DNA of 64,000 bases, from contig PABH01000049.1 in the NCBI GenBank assembly GCA_002702705.1, positions 1 to 64,000 of the forward strand, read 5' to 3'. Under the pieces are notes generated by a model. That model had not been told where the DNA came from and searched no databases. It saw only the letters and a list, made by a program, of their open reading frames with translations. The position numbers and the translations under genes were made by a program. This document shows positions 43,162 to 51,818 of the stretch, in pieces (the stretch's first letter is position 1; the number at the start of each line of letters is the position of its first letter). This stretch comes from Anaerolineaceae bacterium (GTDB lineage Bacteria; Chloroflexota; Anaerolineae; Anaerolineales; Anaerolineaceae).

Positions 43162-43995
43162 ATGACCAAGTTAAAATTACTTAAACACCATCAACTTGCA
43201 CAAATCGTATCGGAACAATTTAAACAATTTTCCCAGGTGCAGGCCGTAGCGCTCGGTGGTTCAGTTGTCAGTGATAAAGGCGAAGCAGGTTCGGATATCG
43301 ACCTATATGTCTTTACTACTGAGATTATTCCATTGGAAAAAAGACAGGACCTAGTCCAACAGCTTGGTGCTTCTAAAGCTGATCTGAACCTGACTTTTTG
43401 GGATCTTGGAGATGAATGGATCGACAAATCCTCAGGCATTGAGGTGGACATTATTTACTGGGATACAAAATGGATTGAAGACATGTTGGATGGAGTTCTA
43501 GTGAAGCAGCAATCCTGGATGGGATATACGACCTGTTTCTGGCGATCGATAAAAAATGCAAAAATTTTATTTGACCGGGAAGGCTGGTTGACGAATTTAA
43601 AAACAAAAACTCAGGTCGTTTATCCTGAAAAGCTGCGGCAAAGTATTATTGTAAAAAACCATGCTGTTTTGCGATCCGTGATTCCTTCTTACCTGAACCA
43701 AATCAAAAAAGCCATCCAACGAGGAGACCTGGTAAGCCTGAATCACCGTGTGGCGGCTTTAATAGCCAGCTATTTTGATATCATTTTTGCCCTGAACCGG
43801 GTGTTACATCCCGGAGAAAAACGATTGCTTGAAACAGCCCTGGTCGAATGTGAAAAATTGCCGGTAGATATGGCACAGGATATAACCAATATTTTGCGCA
43901 GCGCGGCCATAACCAATCATCAAGTAATTATGGATATAAATACACTATTGGATCATTTGGATGATTTATTAAAACAAGAAGGTTTTTTGGTTTAG
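43162..43995 (+). CDS. Nucleotidyltransferase-fold protein (DUF4037-like)
   Basis: 277 aa. The N-terminal Pol-beta-type nucleotidyltransferase motif AVALGGSVV followed by GSDIDLYVF (GS...DxD) is intact. The C-terminal half (AVLRSVIPSYLNQIKKAIQRGD, FDIIFALNRVLHPGEKR) is helical, resembling DUF4037 proteins. Cytoplasmic. Its stop overlaps the end of the convergent APH-like gene by 4 nt. Nucleotide substrate and acceptor unknown; antibiotic adenylyltransferase or toxin-related roles are possible but not shown. Confidence 0.82.
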   Translation: MTKLKLLKHHQLAQIVSEQFKQFSQVQAVALGGSVVSDKGEAGSDIDLYVFTTEIIPLEKRQDLVQQLGASKADLNLTFWDLGDEWIDKSSGIEVDIIYWDTKWIEDMLDGVLVKQQSWMGYTTCFWRSIKNAKILFDREGWLTNLKTKTQVVYPEKLRQSIIVKNHAVLRSVIPSYLNQIKKAIQRGDLVSLNHRVAALIASYFDIIFALNRVLHPGEKRLLETALVECEKLPVDMAQDITNILRSAAITNHQVIMDINTLLDHLDDLLKQEGFLV

Positions 43996-44792
43996 TTTTT
44001 TAATTTTTTTCTGATCCAGGTTAATATTTTTTGTTCTTCATTGGTCACATTTTCACTCAGGCGGGCGGCTGCAATCGGCAGCATCCAGGCTTGAATGGCC
44101 TGCCGGTCAAACTGCGGGTCGAGTTTTGCCAATTGGTTAAGATAAATCCGAGAAATCCAGCGGCTGATGAGTCTTAAGAGGATTTGTTTTAAAACATTGG
44201 GGTCTGGTAACACGGCAAATTTTAAAAGGGTTAAGGTGCGGGCAATATCCCCATCCGGGTCACCCTGACAGGCTGTAATCCAATCTACAATGACTGGGCC
44301 GGATTCGGTTAAGATGATTTGTCCCGGGTGAAAATCAAAATGACACAGGTTAGAACGGTTTGGCAGTTGATCCAGATGTTTTATCAGTTGGTCTTTTTCA
44401 CTTTGGGTTAATAAAGCTACGCTTGAGATATCGTATCGAATTTTATCCTTTAAAGTAGGTAATTCCGAGATTTGGACTTGATGAAGTTGTGATTGTAAGG
44501 TCGCCATCTGTTGAATCAAACACGGTAACCGCCACAGCTTTTGAAACAGCACCGTTAACATATCCGGACCCTGTACCCTTTCGTACACAATGCCGGCTCT
44601 CCCGTTGAAATGAGTTTCTTCGATTAATTTCGGTATGGGCAGGGAATGTTTTTGAACTTGTTGGTGAATGGTGGCTTCGTAGTGGGGATCACGAGTTGGA
44701 ACCCAATCATAAAATAATTTGAGGATGGTATTGTTTTTCCAGGCGTAAATTTCAGCGGTACGCCCATAGGCAATTGGTTTTTCGTTAATCAA
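43992..44792 (-). CDS. Aminoglycoside-phosphotransferase-family kinase
   Basis: 266 aa. Kinase fold of the APH/choline kinase family: N-lobe TILKLFYDWVPT, VYERVQGPDML; catalytic loop LCHFDFHPGQIILTESG (H-x-D-x2-x-x-N-like position replaced by Q), and metal-binding IVDWITACQGD. The DFHPG-Q variant may affect catalysis because most members have N where Q stands. Two bases separate its ATG region from the pentapeptide gene end, so both are likely co-transcribed. Substrate unknown. Confidence 0.82.
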   Translation of the reverse strand: MINEKPIAYGRTAEIYAWKNNTILKLFYDWVPTRDPHYEATIHQQVQKHSLPIPKLIEETHFNGRAGIVYERVQGPDMLTVLFQKLWRLPCLIQQMATLQSQLHQVQISELPTLKDKIRYDISSVALLTQSEKDQLIKHLDQLPNRSNLCHFDFHPGQIILTESGPVIVDWITACQGDPDGDIARTLTLLKFAVLPDPNVLKQILLRLISRWISRIYLNQLAKLDPQFDRQAIQAWMLPIAAARLSENVTNEEQKILTWIRKKLKN

Positions 44793-44793
44793 C

Positions 44794-45393
44794 TTACTCC
44801 TTTAAAATAATATCCATATTATATAAAATGGACATTGCTTCCGGCAAAGCGAACTTTGCTTTTTTTAAGATATTTGCTCCGGGATCAATCGCATAGTTTC
44901 GCGCCTGGCTTAGATCGGCTTTGGTTAGGTTGGTGTTGCCAAAGATGCTTTTTGCCAGGTCCGTTCCTTTAAAATCCGCTTTGGAACAATTCGTCTCGCG
45001 GAAATCAACTTCATGGGCGATGCAGTTTATGATTTGAAGATTTTCAAGTTCTAACCCGATCAAGGTGCTGTGGTTAAGGACACAATCGTAAAACCCTATC
45101 AATTTCTGAAAACCGGGAGAAGACCAATCTGCCAAAGTCCAGTTGATGCCGATCAGTTTTGACTTTTCGAAACGGGTTGCCGGAAAGGAACAACCCGGTA
45201 ATTGTGCCAGGCTGAGGTCACATTCCAAAAAAGTGCAGCCTGAAAAGCGGCACTTATTAAGTAGTACCGATGTGAAACTGCATTTCACAAAATCACAATC
45301 CGTAAAGTTGGCGCTCAGGGTTGTGTTCGCTTCCAAATGGACTTTTTCAAATATCTGGTCGTAATAATCTTGGTTGTTGCTGATGGTGTTCAT
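44794..45393 (-). CDS. Pentapeptide repeat protein
   Basis: 199 aa from ATG 45393; the frame opens at a TTG near 45429 but overlaps the Mrr gene end. Repeats of the A(D/N)LXX type: ANFTDCDFVKCSFTSVLLN, CRFSGCTFLECDLS, VDFRETNCSKADFKGTDL, NTNLTKADLSQA. The repeats form a right-handed quadrilateral helix; some members (Qnr/MfpA-like) protect DNA gyrase. The ending NYAIDPGANILKKAKFALPEA is typical of these proteins. Function in this organism is not fixed by sequence. Confidence 0.88.
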   Translation of the reverse strand: MNTISNNQDYYDQIFEKVHLEANTTLSANFTDCDFVKCSFTSVLLNKCRFSGCTFLECDLSLAQLPGCSFPATRFEKSKLIGINWTLADWSSPGFQKLIGFYDCVLNHSTLIGLELENLQIINCIAHEVDFRETNCSKADFKGTDLAKSIFGNTNLTKADLSQARNYAIDPGANILKKAKFALPEAMSILYNMDIILKE

Positions 45394-45400
45394 ATGATTT

Positions 45401-46252
45401 TTATACAGAAAGTAACCACTCTTTGTCAATTAATACTTTTTCAACTTGAATAATTTCAGTTTTAACACCCAACCCTAATTCTTTTAACTTATTTACAAGT
45501 AACTCACCATCAATCAAATCAATTGCTGGTGCTCCATCACGTGTTGCTTCGGTTACAGCATCTTTTGTAAAGTTACCAGTGGTTATTAATAACCCTTTAT
45601 CAGCTCTTCCAACCATTGCTCCACGAAAATCTCTTACTTGACTCACTGATACAGATCCTTTATACCGCTTGCATTGGAAAATTACGTGGAAACTCAACAA
45701 ACCGCTGAGACGCATAATACCTTTTCCGTCAATTCCTCCATCACCTGTCCGGCCAGTAACTTGTACTTGTGTAAATCCAGATTCGCGAAGTAGGCGCTGC
45801 GTAAGACGTTCAAATGCATCTGGTTTTATTGAAAGAAGAGTTTTAAGTAATTCTTCTTGCCATGTTATTTCTTTTTCACTTTCATCAATTTCTTCTAATG
45901 TAGTCGAGGTTTCTTTTTTTCTTTCTTCCCGCCAATAACGAGTAACTGTTTTTGGGTTTACTTTATCGATATTTCTACCTTTTGTTGTAAGTGCCCATAT
46001 ACCACGGCTCGAATTTTCCAGTAATCCATATTTCTTTAGATAACTTCGAGTCCAAGCTAATCTATATTCAACTTCTGTATGACTACTACGTTCAGGATCA
46101 TGGATTATTTCAAGTTGATTTTCAGATAATCCCATGATCTCAACAACCTTGTTATATAATTCCTCGATTGTTGCAGAACCACCCAATTCCTTTAGTGCCT
46201 GAAGCGCAGGATTCATCATCATTTCGTAAGTTGGAATCATAATATCTATCAT
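45401..46252 (-). CDS. mrr: Mrr-like type IV restriction endonuclease
   Basis: 283 aa. N-terminal winged-helix Mrr_N domain (PALQALKELGGSATIEELYNKV, WTRSYLKKYGLLENSSRGIWAL) and C-terminal PD-(D/E)XK nuclease: GFTQVQVTGRTGDGGIDG, then FQCKRYKGSVSVSQVRDFRG, with the catalytic D...Q-x-K. Cuts modified DNA. No methyltransferase is next to it, as expected for type IV. Its codons are clearly more AT-rich than those of its neighbours, a sign of transfer. ATG 46252 or 46240 could be the start. Confidence 0.9.
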   Translation of the reverse strand: MIDIMIPTYEMMMNPALQALKELGGSATIEELYNKVVEIMGLSENQLEIIHDPERSSHTEVEYRLAWTRSYLKKYGLLENSSRGIWALTTKGRNIDKVNPKTVTRYWREERKKETSTTLEEIDESEKEITWQEELLKTLLSIKPDAFERLTQRLLRESGFTQVQVTGRTGDGGIDGKGIMRLSGLLSFHVIFQCKRYKGSVSVSQVRDFRGAMVGRADKGLLITTGNFTKDAVTEATRDGAPAIDLIDGELLVNKLKELGLGVKTEIIQVEKVLIDKEWLLSV

Positions 46253-46412
46253 TTTTTTCTCACTGACTTTTGAAAAATCTGTTTTTGGTCAATAAACTTA
46301 TCCCGCTTACATTGTCTATGTATCTAATTAACAGGGAAAATATCATGTTTATTATGACATGAATCTTTAAAACAACATAATGATCTGGAGCCAATCGCTT
46401 TATCGACCTACC

Positions 46413-46507
46413 AAACCTCGGGATTCTGAAATGCAAATCCACTCATACAGCATGCCCGCATTTATCATCATACCGCATTGAAAGCAAGCAATTTTAGCCC
46501 GAGGTTT
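46413..46507. repeat. ~90-bp inverted-repeat element, copy 5
   Basis: AAACCTCGGG (46413-46422) pairs with CCCGAGGTTT (46498-46507), then GTTCTTTAAAC. It fills part of the 282-bp gap between the toxin-like gene and mrr. Confidence 0.62.
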
Positions 46508-46534
46508 GTTCTTTAAACAGATGTGATGCCAAAA

Positions 46535-47071
46535 TTATCGATCAAAAAAAGATAAATGAAGAAACTTCAAACCAGCCAAAATTTGATTGATCCGATCTTG
46601 GGTTAACGTGCCGATATATTCACCAAGTTGTGTTTTATCCACCGTAGAAATTCGGGAAACAACCACAATACTTTGCCTGGATAAATTGGCTTCCCCTATC
46701 TCAAGTAATATATTCCCTGGCAGGTTAGCCTGTTTTTTATTTGAGGTGATAGCACAAACAACCACGCTGTTGGTGTGACTGTGGTTTTGGATAACGACAT
46801 GAGGATGGGAATAACCAGGATCTTCCCCGTTTTGAACCGGTAAACGAACCCAGTATATATCTCCTTGATGGATCTCCTTTTTTTCGCCAGGTTTTTGATT
46901 TGGTTTTTGACGATCAAGGCCAGGGCATGTTTCTTGTTCGTTCAGTTCGGACTGAATTTCCTTGGATGGGCTGTTTTTTTGGATGTGCGTCTCGTCTTGG
47001 GGATTTTTGATGAAATTCGCAAGGGCTGTTTTAAGTAATTTTGTTTCGGAAATGTCTGTTTTTTTTGCCAT
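46535..47071 (-). CDS. MazF/PemK-family endoribonuclease toxin with N-terminal extension
   Basis: 178 aa. Residues about 68-178 match PemK/MazF: IHQGDIYWVRLPVQNGEDPG (the first strand with a Gly loop), HPHVVIQNHSHTNSVVVCAI, LSRQSIVVVSRISTVDK, LTQDRINQILAGLKFL. About 67 extra charged residues precede it, including a possible helix TKLLKTALANFIKN. No MazE-type antitoxin gene is adjacent on either side; the nearest upstream gene is a HAD phosphatase. No clear ribosome site. Cleaves RNA in known family members. Confidence 0.8.
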   Translation of the reverse strand: MAKKTDISETKLLKTALANFIKNPQDETHIQKNSPSKEIQSELNEQETCPGLDRQKPNQKPGEKKEIHQGDIYWVRLPVQNGEDPGYSHPHVVIQNHSHTNSVVVCAITSNKKQANLPGNILLEIGEANLSRQSIVVVSRISTVDKTQLGEYIGTLTQDRINQILAGLKFLHLSFFDR

Positions 47072-47188
47072 AATTTTAGGAGAATCAAAAAGTGTTTTTT
47101 GAATGGGGTTTTTATTGATTATACACTGTCGATGTTCTCCTTGAGACAGGTTGATTGTGTTTTTTTGCTGTGGTGTTACAAAGGTTTG

Positions 47189-47827
47189 TTAGGTTAACAA
47201 CCAGGTTTCTAAGGATTCGATGGTTTCAAACACCCTCACCCGACCATTCCAATCTTCCTGTTTCAGGGTAGCGGTGGAGGCCCAGGCTGCGCCGGCGCCC
47301 CACATACCGCAGGCTTGGGCATCCAGCATATCTTGATTGGTGTCTCCGATATATACGGTACGGTCTGGCAGACACTGGAGTGTATCTAAAGTCTTTTTTA
47401 AGGAGGCCAATTTGCTTTTTTTCTGCATGGATCCAAATTCCACACTATCAAAATAAGCCAAAAGCTCAAAATCACGCAGGGCGATTTCAGCTGTGGTGGG
47501 TCCTTTTCCGGTGACAACTGCCATGGTTAACCCGGCTTGATGGATTTTATTCAACATGGGGCGAACAGCGGGAAAAAGCTGAATATGTTGTTTTTGAAGA
47601 TCTTCATAAACCCGGTAATAGGTTTGTAAAACCTGTGGATACAGTTCGGGACTGACCAGGTGTTTTAAGATACCTTCTTCCGCAGTCCCGAAATATTGGG
47701 TAATTTCTTCGTCCGTGTAGGTCCGGTGGTTTATTTCGGCGAGGGTAATATGAAAGGCTTCAATGCAGTAATAAAGGGTATCCCCTAATGTGCCGTCAAT
47801 ATCAAAAATAATACAGTCAAACTTCAT
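47189..47827 (-). CDS. HAD-superfamily phosphatase (phosphoglycolate phosphatase-like)
   Basis: 212 aa. HAD motifs: I DIDGTLGDT (nucleophile Asp), II VVTGKGPTT, III/IV RTVYIGDTNQDMLDAQACGM with acidic pair. A cap insertion lies between I and II. Substrates of such enzymes are small phosphate esters (e.g. phosphoglycolate, sugar phosphates). It starts 11 bp after the MFS gene stop, so the two form an operon. Confidence 0.92.
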   Translation of the reverse strand: MKFDCIIFDIDGTLGDTLYYCIEAFHITLAEINHRTYTDEEITQYFGTAEEGILKHLVSPELYPQVLQTYYRVYEDLQKQHIQLFPAVRPMLNKIHQAGLTMAVVTGKGPTTAEIALRDFELLAYFDSVEFGSMQKKSKLASLKKTLDTLQCLPDRTVYIGDTNQDMLDAQACGMWGAGAAWASTATLKQEDWNGRVRVFETIESLETWLLT

Positions 47828-47838
47828 TTTTTGTTTTC

Positions 47839-49011
47839 CTAAATTTGTTTATTTATGGGTTGGGTTAATAAAGGTACCAAGAAGCTGAACAGAATCAGCA
47901 CCAAAACCAGTCCATAGGCTGTGTTCAGACCAGTTTGATCAGCGACCAGCCCCAACAGGAGGGGCAAACTTAAGATGGCGCCACCCGAGGCTAAACTGGT
48001 ACGTGCGCTGGCTGCCTCCGTTGACTGAGGTTTCACGGTACGGATGGCAAATGAGATGGTGATCGGGTAGAGGTTACCCACACCGAGTCCGGTGATAAAC
48101 AAACCAATCACTTTAACCGGCAGTACTTCCGGCAGCCAGAATAACAAAAATCCGAGCGTTGTAAGCAGCAAGGCCCAATTATATACACGCCGTTGGTTAG
48201 ATTGTTGTAATAACCGGCTGCCAACTGACCGGCTGACCAACATGGCACTTAGAAAAAAAGCGACCGATAGAGCGGCAATATGGATGGGTAAACCGCTGCT
48301 GCTGATCAAAAAGTCACTGCTCCAGTAGATCATACAAAATTCAATGGCTACCACCAACAGGATGCCCAACCAGGCCCACCAATAGGTAATCGGTAGTTTG
48401 CTGGGCGAAGTTTCAATAGCCTGTTGGCTTTTTAATTGTAAGGAAAATCCCGCTTTGAGATTTTTGTATTGAAAAAGAACGTAGATAAACAGAAGAACAA
48501 ACGGCAGAATCAAGGCACTGCGCCAACCCAGGGGTGTGGCTGCTAATCCACCGACTAACAGTGGGGCAGTTACGGAAGCAAGGGCAGCAAATGCGTTAAT
48601 TTCAGCAAAGGCGGTGGCTTGTAAATCCCCATATTTAATCGCCAGGGCACCGGGAATGGTGGTTAAAATAAATGACCCTAACAAACCACTTAAAAAAGCC
48701 CCGGTTAGGCTGAACCAGATTTGCTGGGCGAAAAGAATAAAAAAGATTCCCGGTACGGTGCCCAGTGCGGAGAACCATAATGTGCGCATGGTGCCCAGTT
48801 TTTTTACGACAAGTTCACCAAAACTGCCGGCAATTAACATTCCTACGGCAAACAGGCTGAAATGTAAGCCGGCGGTTGCATAATTGCTGTTATGTTCTGC
48901 ACGGAGGTATGGGGTTAGCGGACCAAGAATATTGATTAAAAAACCGTAAAAGGAAAGTAAGATATATAACTGCCATGTAATATTATCCCGCTTAAATGCT
49001 TGTTTTTTCAT
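47839..49011 (-). CDS. MFS transporter
   Basis: 390 aa with about twelve membrane helices (ILLVVAIEFCMIYWSSDFLI, VIGLFITGLGVGNLYPITISFAIR). The helix 2-3 loop has GELVVKKLG rather than the full MFS motif, and NLYPITISF is a sugar-porter-like helix. Substrate unknown. It is divergent from the DeoR regulator and upstream of a HAD phosphatase, which suggests a sugar or sugar-phosphate uptake unit (inference). Start region has only a weak AGGCAG site. Confidence 0.9.
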   Translation of the reverse strand: MKKQAFKRDNITWQLYILLSFYGFLINILGPLTPYLRAEHNSNYATAGLHFSLFAVGMLIAGSFGELVVKKLGTMRTLWFSALGTVPGIFFILFAQQIWFSLTGAFLSGLLGSFILTTIPGALAIKYGDLQATAFAEINAFAALASVTAPLLVGGLAATPLGWRSALILPFVLLFIYVLFQYKNLKAGFSLQLKSQQAIETSPSKLPITYWWAWLGILLVVAIEFCMIYWSSDFLISSSGLPIHIAALSVAFFLSAMLVSRSVGSRLLQQSNQRRVYNWALLLTTLGFLLFWLPEVLPVKVIGLFITGLGVGNLYPITISFAIRTVKPQSTEAASARTSLASGGAILSLPLLLGLVADQTGLNTAYGLVLVLILFSFLVPLLTQPINKQI

Positions 49012-49057
49012 GTTACTGCCTATTTAATACCTTTTTATGCAAAATCGTGTATACTAT

Positions 49058-49073
49058 AAGCATAATAATGCTT
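49058..49073. promoter_or_regulatory. Candidate DeoR operator in the divergent promoter region
   Basis: AAGCAT-AATA-ATGCTT inverted repeat, with a second AAGCATAA half-site about 40 bp away (49100-49107). TGTATACT at 49048-49055 may be a -10 box. Sits between the MFS and DeoR genes. Confidence 0.5.
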
Positions 49074-49126
49074 CAAACAAGAAAAGTCAAGAAAAAACAA
49101 GCATAAACACGCAAAAAGAGGTTTGT

Positions 49127-49879
49127 ATGCTGGCTGCAGAACGCAGAAATTACATTTTGGAATTATTACGTAAAGAGGGGCGTGTATTGGCTTCCGAATT
49201 AAGTGCACAATTAGGCACATCGGAAGACACGATTCGGCGTGATCTGCGCGAAATGGCGAGTGATGGTTTGATCCAACGGGTTCATGGTGGGGCTTTGTTA
49301 CGTTCTCCGGATGAAACCAGTTACAGCCACAGACAAAAAAACCTCAGTGCTGCAAAAATCGGTATCGCGCAGCGGGCGGCCCGGCTGGTTCAAAATGATA
49401 TGGTGGTTTTTTTAACAGGCGGTACCACAAATGTGCAGTTGGCAGCGGCCTTACCACTGGATATTAAAGCTACCGTCATCACCCACAACCCGGCCGTTGC
49501 TGTTGCCTTGGGGGACCACGAGCGAATTGAAGTAATCCTGATTGGCGGGCGGTTATTTAAGCGATCAATGGTCACGGTTGGCGGTGAGGCTTTACAATCC
49601 ATCCGCGGCATGCATGCGGATTTATGTATGCTGGGTGTGTGCAGTTTACATCCGGAAAAAGGGATCACCATTCCCGATATGGAAGAATCGATTATTTCAC
49701 GTGCCATGATTGAACAATCGGCAGATGTGGCAGCATTGGCCACGGTTAATAAACTGGGCACGGCTTCCCATTTTACGGTAGGGAAAATTCAGGAATTGGA
49801 AATGATCATCACTGAAAAAAATGCACCGCTCGATTTATTACAGCCCTATCGCGATTTGGGTATTGAAATCATTCAATAA
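49127..49879 (+). CDS. DeoR/GlpR family transcriptional regulator
   Basis: 250 aa from ATG 49127 (AGAGG at 49117-49121); the frame open to 49037 runs through the operator region. The DeoR signature RRNYILELLRKEGRVLASEL and SEDTIRRDLREMASDGLIQRVHGGAL forms the N-terminal HTH. The C-terminal sugar-phosphate sensor domain has VFLTGGTTNVQLAAAL, VILIGGRLFKRSMVTVGGEA and VAALATVNKLGTAS. Such repressors are relieved by a sugar phosphate. It is likely to control the divergent MFS and HAD genes. Confidence 0.93.
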   Translation: MLAAERRNYILELLRKEGRVLASELSAQLGTSEDTIRRDLREMASDGLIQRVHGGALLRSPDETSYSHRQKNLSAAKIGIAQRAARLVQNDMVVFLTGGTTNVQLAAALPLDIKATVITHNPAVAVALGDHERIEVILIGGRLFKRSMVTVGGEALQSIRGMHADLCMLGVCSLHPEKGITIPDMEESIISRAMIEQSADVAALATVNKLGTASHFTVGKIQELEMIITEKNAPLDLLQPYRDLGIEIIQ

Positions 49880-49945
49880 GCGATAAAGTCTGTTTATCTT
49901 TTAAACCGGAAGAATGTTTCAGCCATAAGTTTTTTTAAATCATAA

Positions 49946-49980
49946 AAAAAGTGGATTTCAGATTACGAAATCCACTTTTT
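49946..49980. terminator. Bidirectional terminator between deoR and ettA
   Basis: AAAAAGTGGATTTC (49946-49959), 7-nt loop, GAAATCCACTTTTT (49967-49980): perfect 14-bp stem with A- and T-runs, serving both convergent genes. Confidence 0.93.
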
Positions 49981-49990
49981 GAAATGCTTC

Positions 49991-51667
49991 TTAACGTTTG
50001 ATATCGCGGTATTTGATACGCTGCGGGGTATCGGCAGAAATGCCCAAACGGCGTTTGCGGTCTGCTTCGTAATCCGACCAGTTACCGCCATAGAACATGA
50101 TCTGACTGTCACCTTCAAAAGCAAGGATATGGGTCACGATGCGGTCGAGGAACCAACGATCGTGGGATACTACAATGGCGCAGCCGCCAAAGTTTTCCAA
50201 GGCTTCTTCCAGGGCACGCAGGGTGTTCACGTCCAGGTCGTTGGTGGGCTCGTCTAACAGCACAACATTGGCACCTTGTTTGAGGATTTTTGCCAGGTGT
50301 ACCCGGTTGCGTTCTCCACCAGATAGGGTGTTGACCAGTTTTTGCTGGTCAGGTCCCAGGAAATTAAAGGAAGATACATACGCGCGGGAGTTCATTTTGC
50401 GGTCTCCGAGGGTCAGGTTATCAAGGCCATCGGTAATCTCCTGCCAGACGGTGTTTTCCCCGTTCAGGGTCTCGCGGCTCTGATCTACATAAGCTAACTG
50501 AACCGTTTGCCCGATTTCAATCGTGCCGCTGTCGGGCTGTTCTTGCCCGGTGATCATTCGCATCAGGGTCGTTTTACCGGCGCCGTTTGGGCCAATAACA
50601 CCCACAATGCTGCCTGGCGGAATGATGGCGGTAAAGTTATCAATTAATAATTTGTCATCATAGGCTTTGGTAACGTTATTTAATTCAATGACCACATTGC
50701 CCAATCGTTCTCCAGCAGGCAAATAAATTTCCTGCTCGCCGCGGTATTCTTCAAATTCCTGACTGAGCAGTTTTTCGTAGGCAGCAACACGGGCTTTCCC
50801 TTTGGCCTGTCGAGCTTTGGGGGACATATTGATCCAGTCTAATTCGCGCTGCAGGGTGCGCTGGCGTTTCGATTCGGTTTTTTCTTCCACGGCCAGTTTG
50901 TTCTTTTTCTGTTCCAGCCAGGAGGAGTAGTTGCCTTTCCAGGGAATGCCGTGACCGCGGTCCAGTTCCAAAATCCAACCAGCGACGTTATCGAGGAAGT
51001 AACGGTCGTGGGTGACGGCGATAACAGTACCGCGGTAATCTTGCAGATGGCGTTCCAACCAGGCGACCGATTCGGCATCAAGGTGGTTGGTTGGTTCGTC
51101 CAGTAATAGAATATCCGGTTCGGTTAATAACAGGCGGGTTAGCGCCACGCGGCGGCGTTCTCCACCCGAAAGGATTTTTACGGGGGTGTCACCAGGCGGG
51201 CAGCGTAAGGCATCCATCGCGATTTCCAGCCGGTTATCTAATGTCCAGGCATCCAGGTGATCTAATTCTTCTTGCAGGCGGCCCTGTTCAGCGATGAGGG
51301 TTTCAAAATCCGCATCCGGGTCGGCAAACAAATTGTTAATTTCGTCAAATTTCTTAAGTTTTTCAACAATGGGCTGAACCGCTTCTTCGACCACCTCTCT
51401 TACGGTTTTGTTGTTATCCAGATCCGGTTCCTGTTCGAGCAGCCCAACGGAATATCCTTTGGAGAAAGTCACCTCTCCGGTATATCCGTCATCTTTGCCA
51501 GCGATTATTTTTAACAAAGTGCTTTTACCGGACCCGTTTAAGCCGAGTACACCGATTTTTGCACCATAATAAAACCCGAGCGAAATATCCCGCAGGACCT
51601 GTTTATTGGTCGGGGGGAATGTGCGGCTGACACGCACCATTGAAAAAATTACTTGTTGGTCATTCAT
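49991..51667 (-). CDS. ettA: Energy-dependent translational throttle protein EttA (ABC-F)
   Basis: 558 aa. Two ABC units without membrane parts: GLNGSGKST and GPNGAGKTT Walker A, LSGGERRRVALTRLLL and LSGGERNRVHLAKIL signatures, LLLDEPTNHLD and LLDEPTNDLD Walker B. The linker between them has WINMSPKARQAKGKARVAAYE, the P-site tRNA-interaction motif, which is characteristic of EttA. Length is typical. It binds the ribosomal E site and adjusts translation to ATP/ADP level. Stand-alone gene. Confidence 0.96.
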   Translation of the reverse strand: MNDQQVIFSMVRVSRTFPPTNKQVLRDISLGFYYGAKIGVLGLNGSGKSTLLKIIAGKDDGYTGEVTFSKGYSVGLLEQEPDLDNNKTVREVVEEAVQPIVEKLKKFDEINNLFADPDADFETLIAEQGRLQEELDHLDAWTLDNRLEIAMDALRCPPGDTPVKILSGGERRRVALTRLLLTEPDILLLDEPTNHLDAESVAWLERHLQDYRGTVIAVTHDRYFLDNVAGWILELDRGHGIPWKGNYSSWLEQKKNKLAVEEKTESKRQRTLQRELDWINMSPKARQAKGKARVAAYEKLLSQEFEEYRGEQEIYLPAGERLGNVVIELNNVTKAYDDKLLIDNFTAIIPPGSIVGVIGPNGAGKTTLMRMITGQEQPDSGTIEIGQTVQLAYVDQSRETLNGENTVWQEITDGLDNLTLGDRKMNSRAYVSSFNFLGPDQQKLVNTLSGGERNRVHLAKILKQGANVVLLDEPTNDLDVNTLRALEEALENFGGCAIVVSHDRWFLDRIVTHILAFEGDSQIMFYGGNWSDYEADRKRRLGISADTPQRIKYRDIKR

Positions 51668-51755
51668 ACCTGTCTCCTGGTGAATTGTCTATCAGTCATT
51701 TTACCCGATGCTGAGGGGGAAGTGTAGTGAAAAGGATAGGTTGGTAAAAAGAAAC

Positions 51756-51783
51756 ACGGCGTGTACAGGGGAATACACGCCGT
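51756..51783 (-). terminator. Terminator of the HExxH-protein gene
   Basis: ACGGCGTGTA (51756-51765), 8-nt loop, TACACGCCGT (51774-51783). Read on the minus strand it is followed by GTTTCTTTTTACC. Confidence 0.75.
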
Positions 51784-51818
51784 TTTAAAGGGAGGAAAGA
51801 ATGCGAATAGACTGTTTA

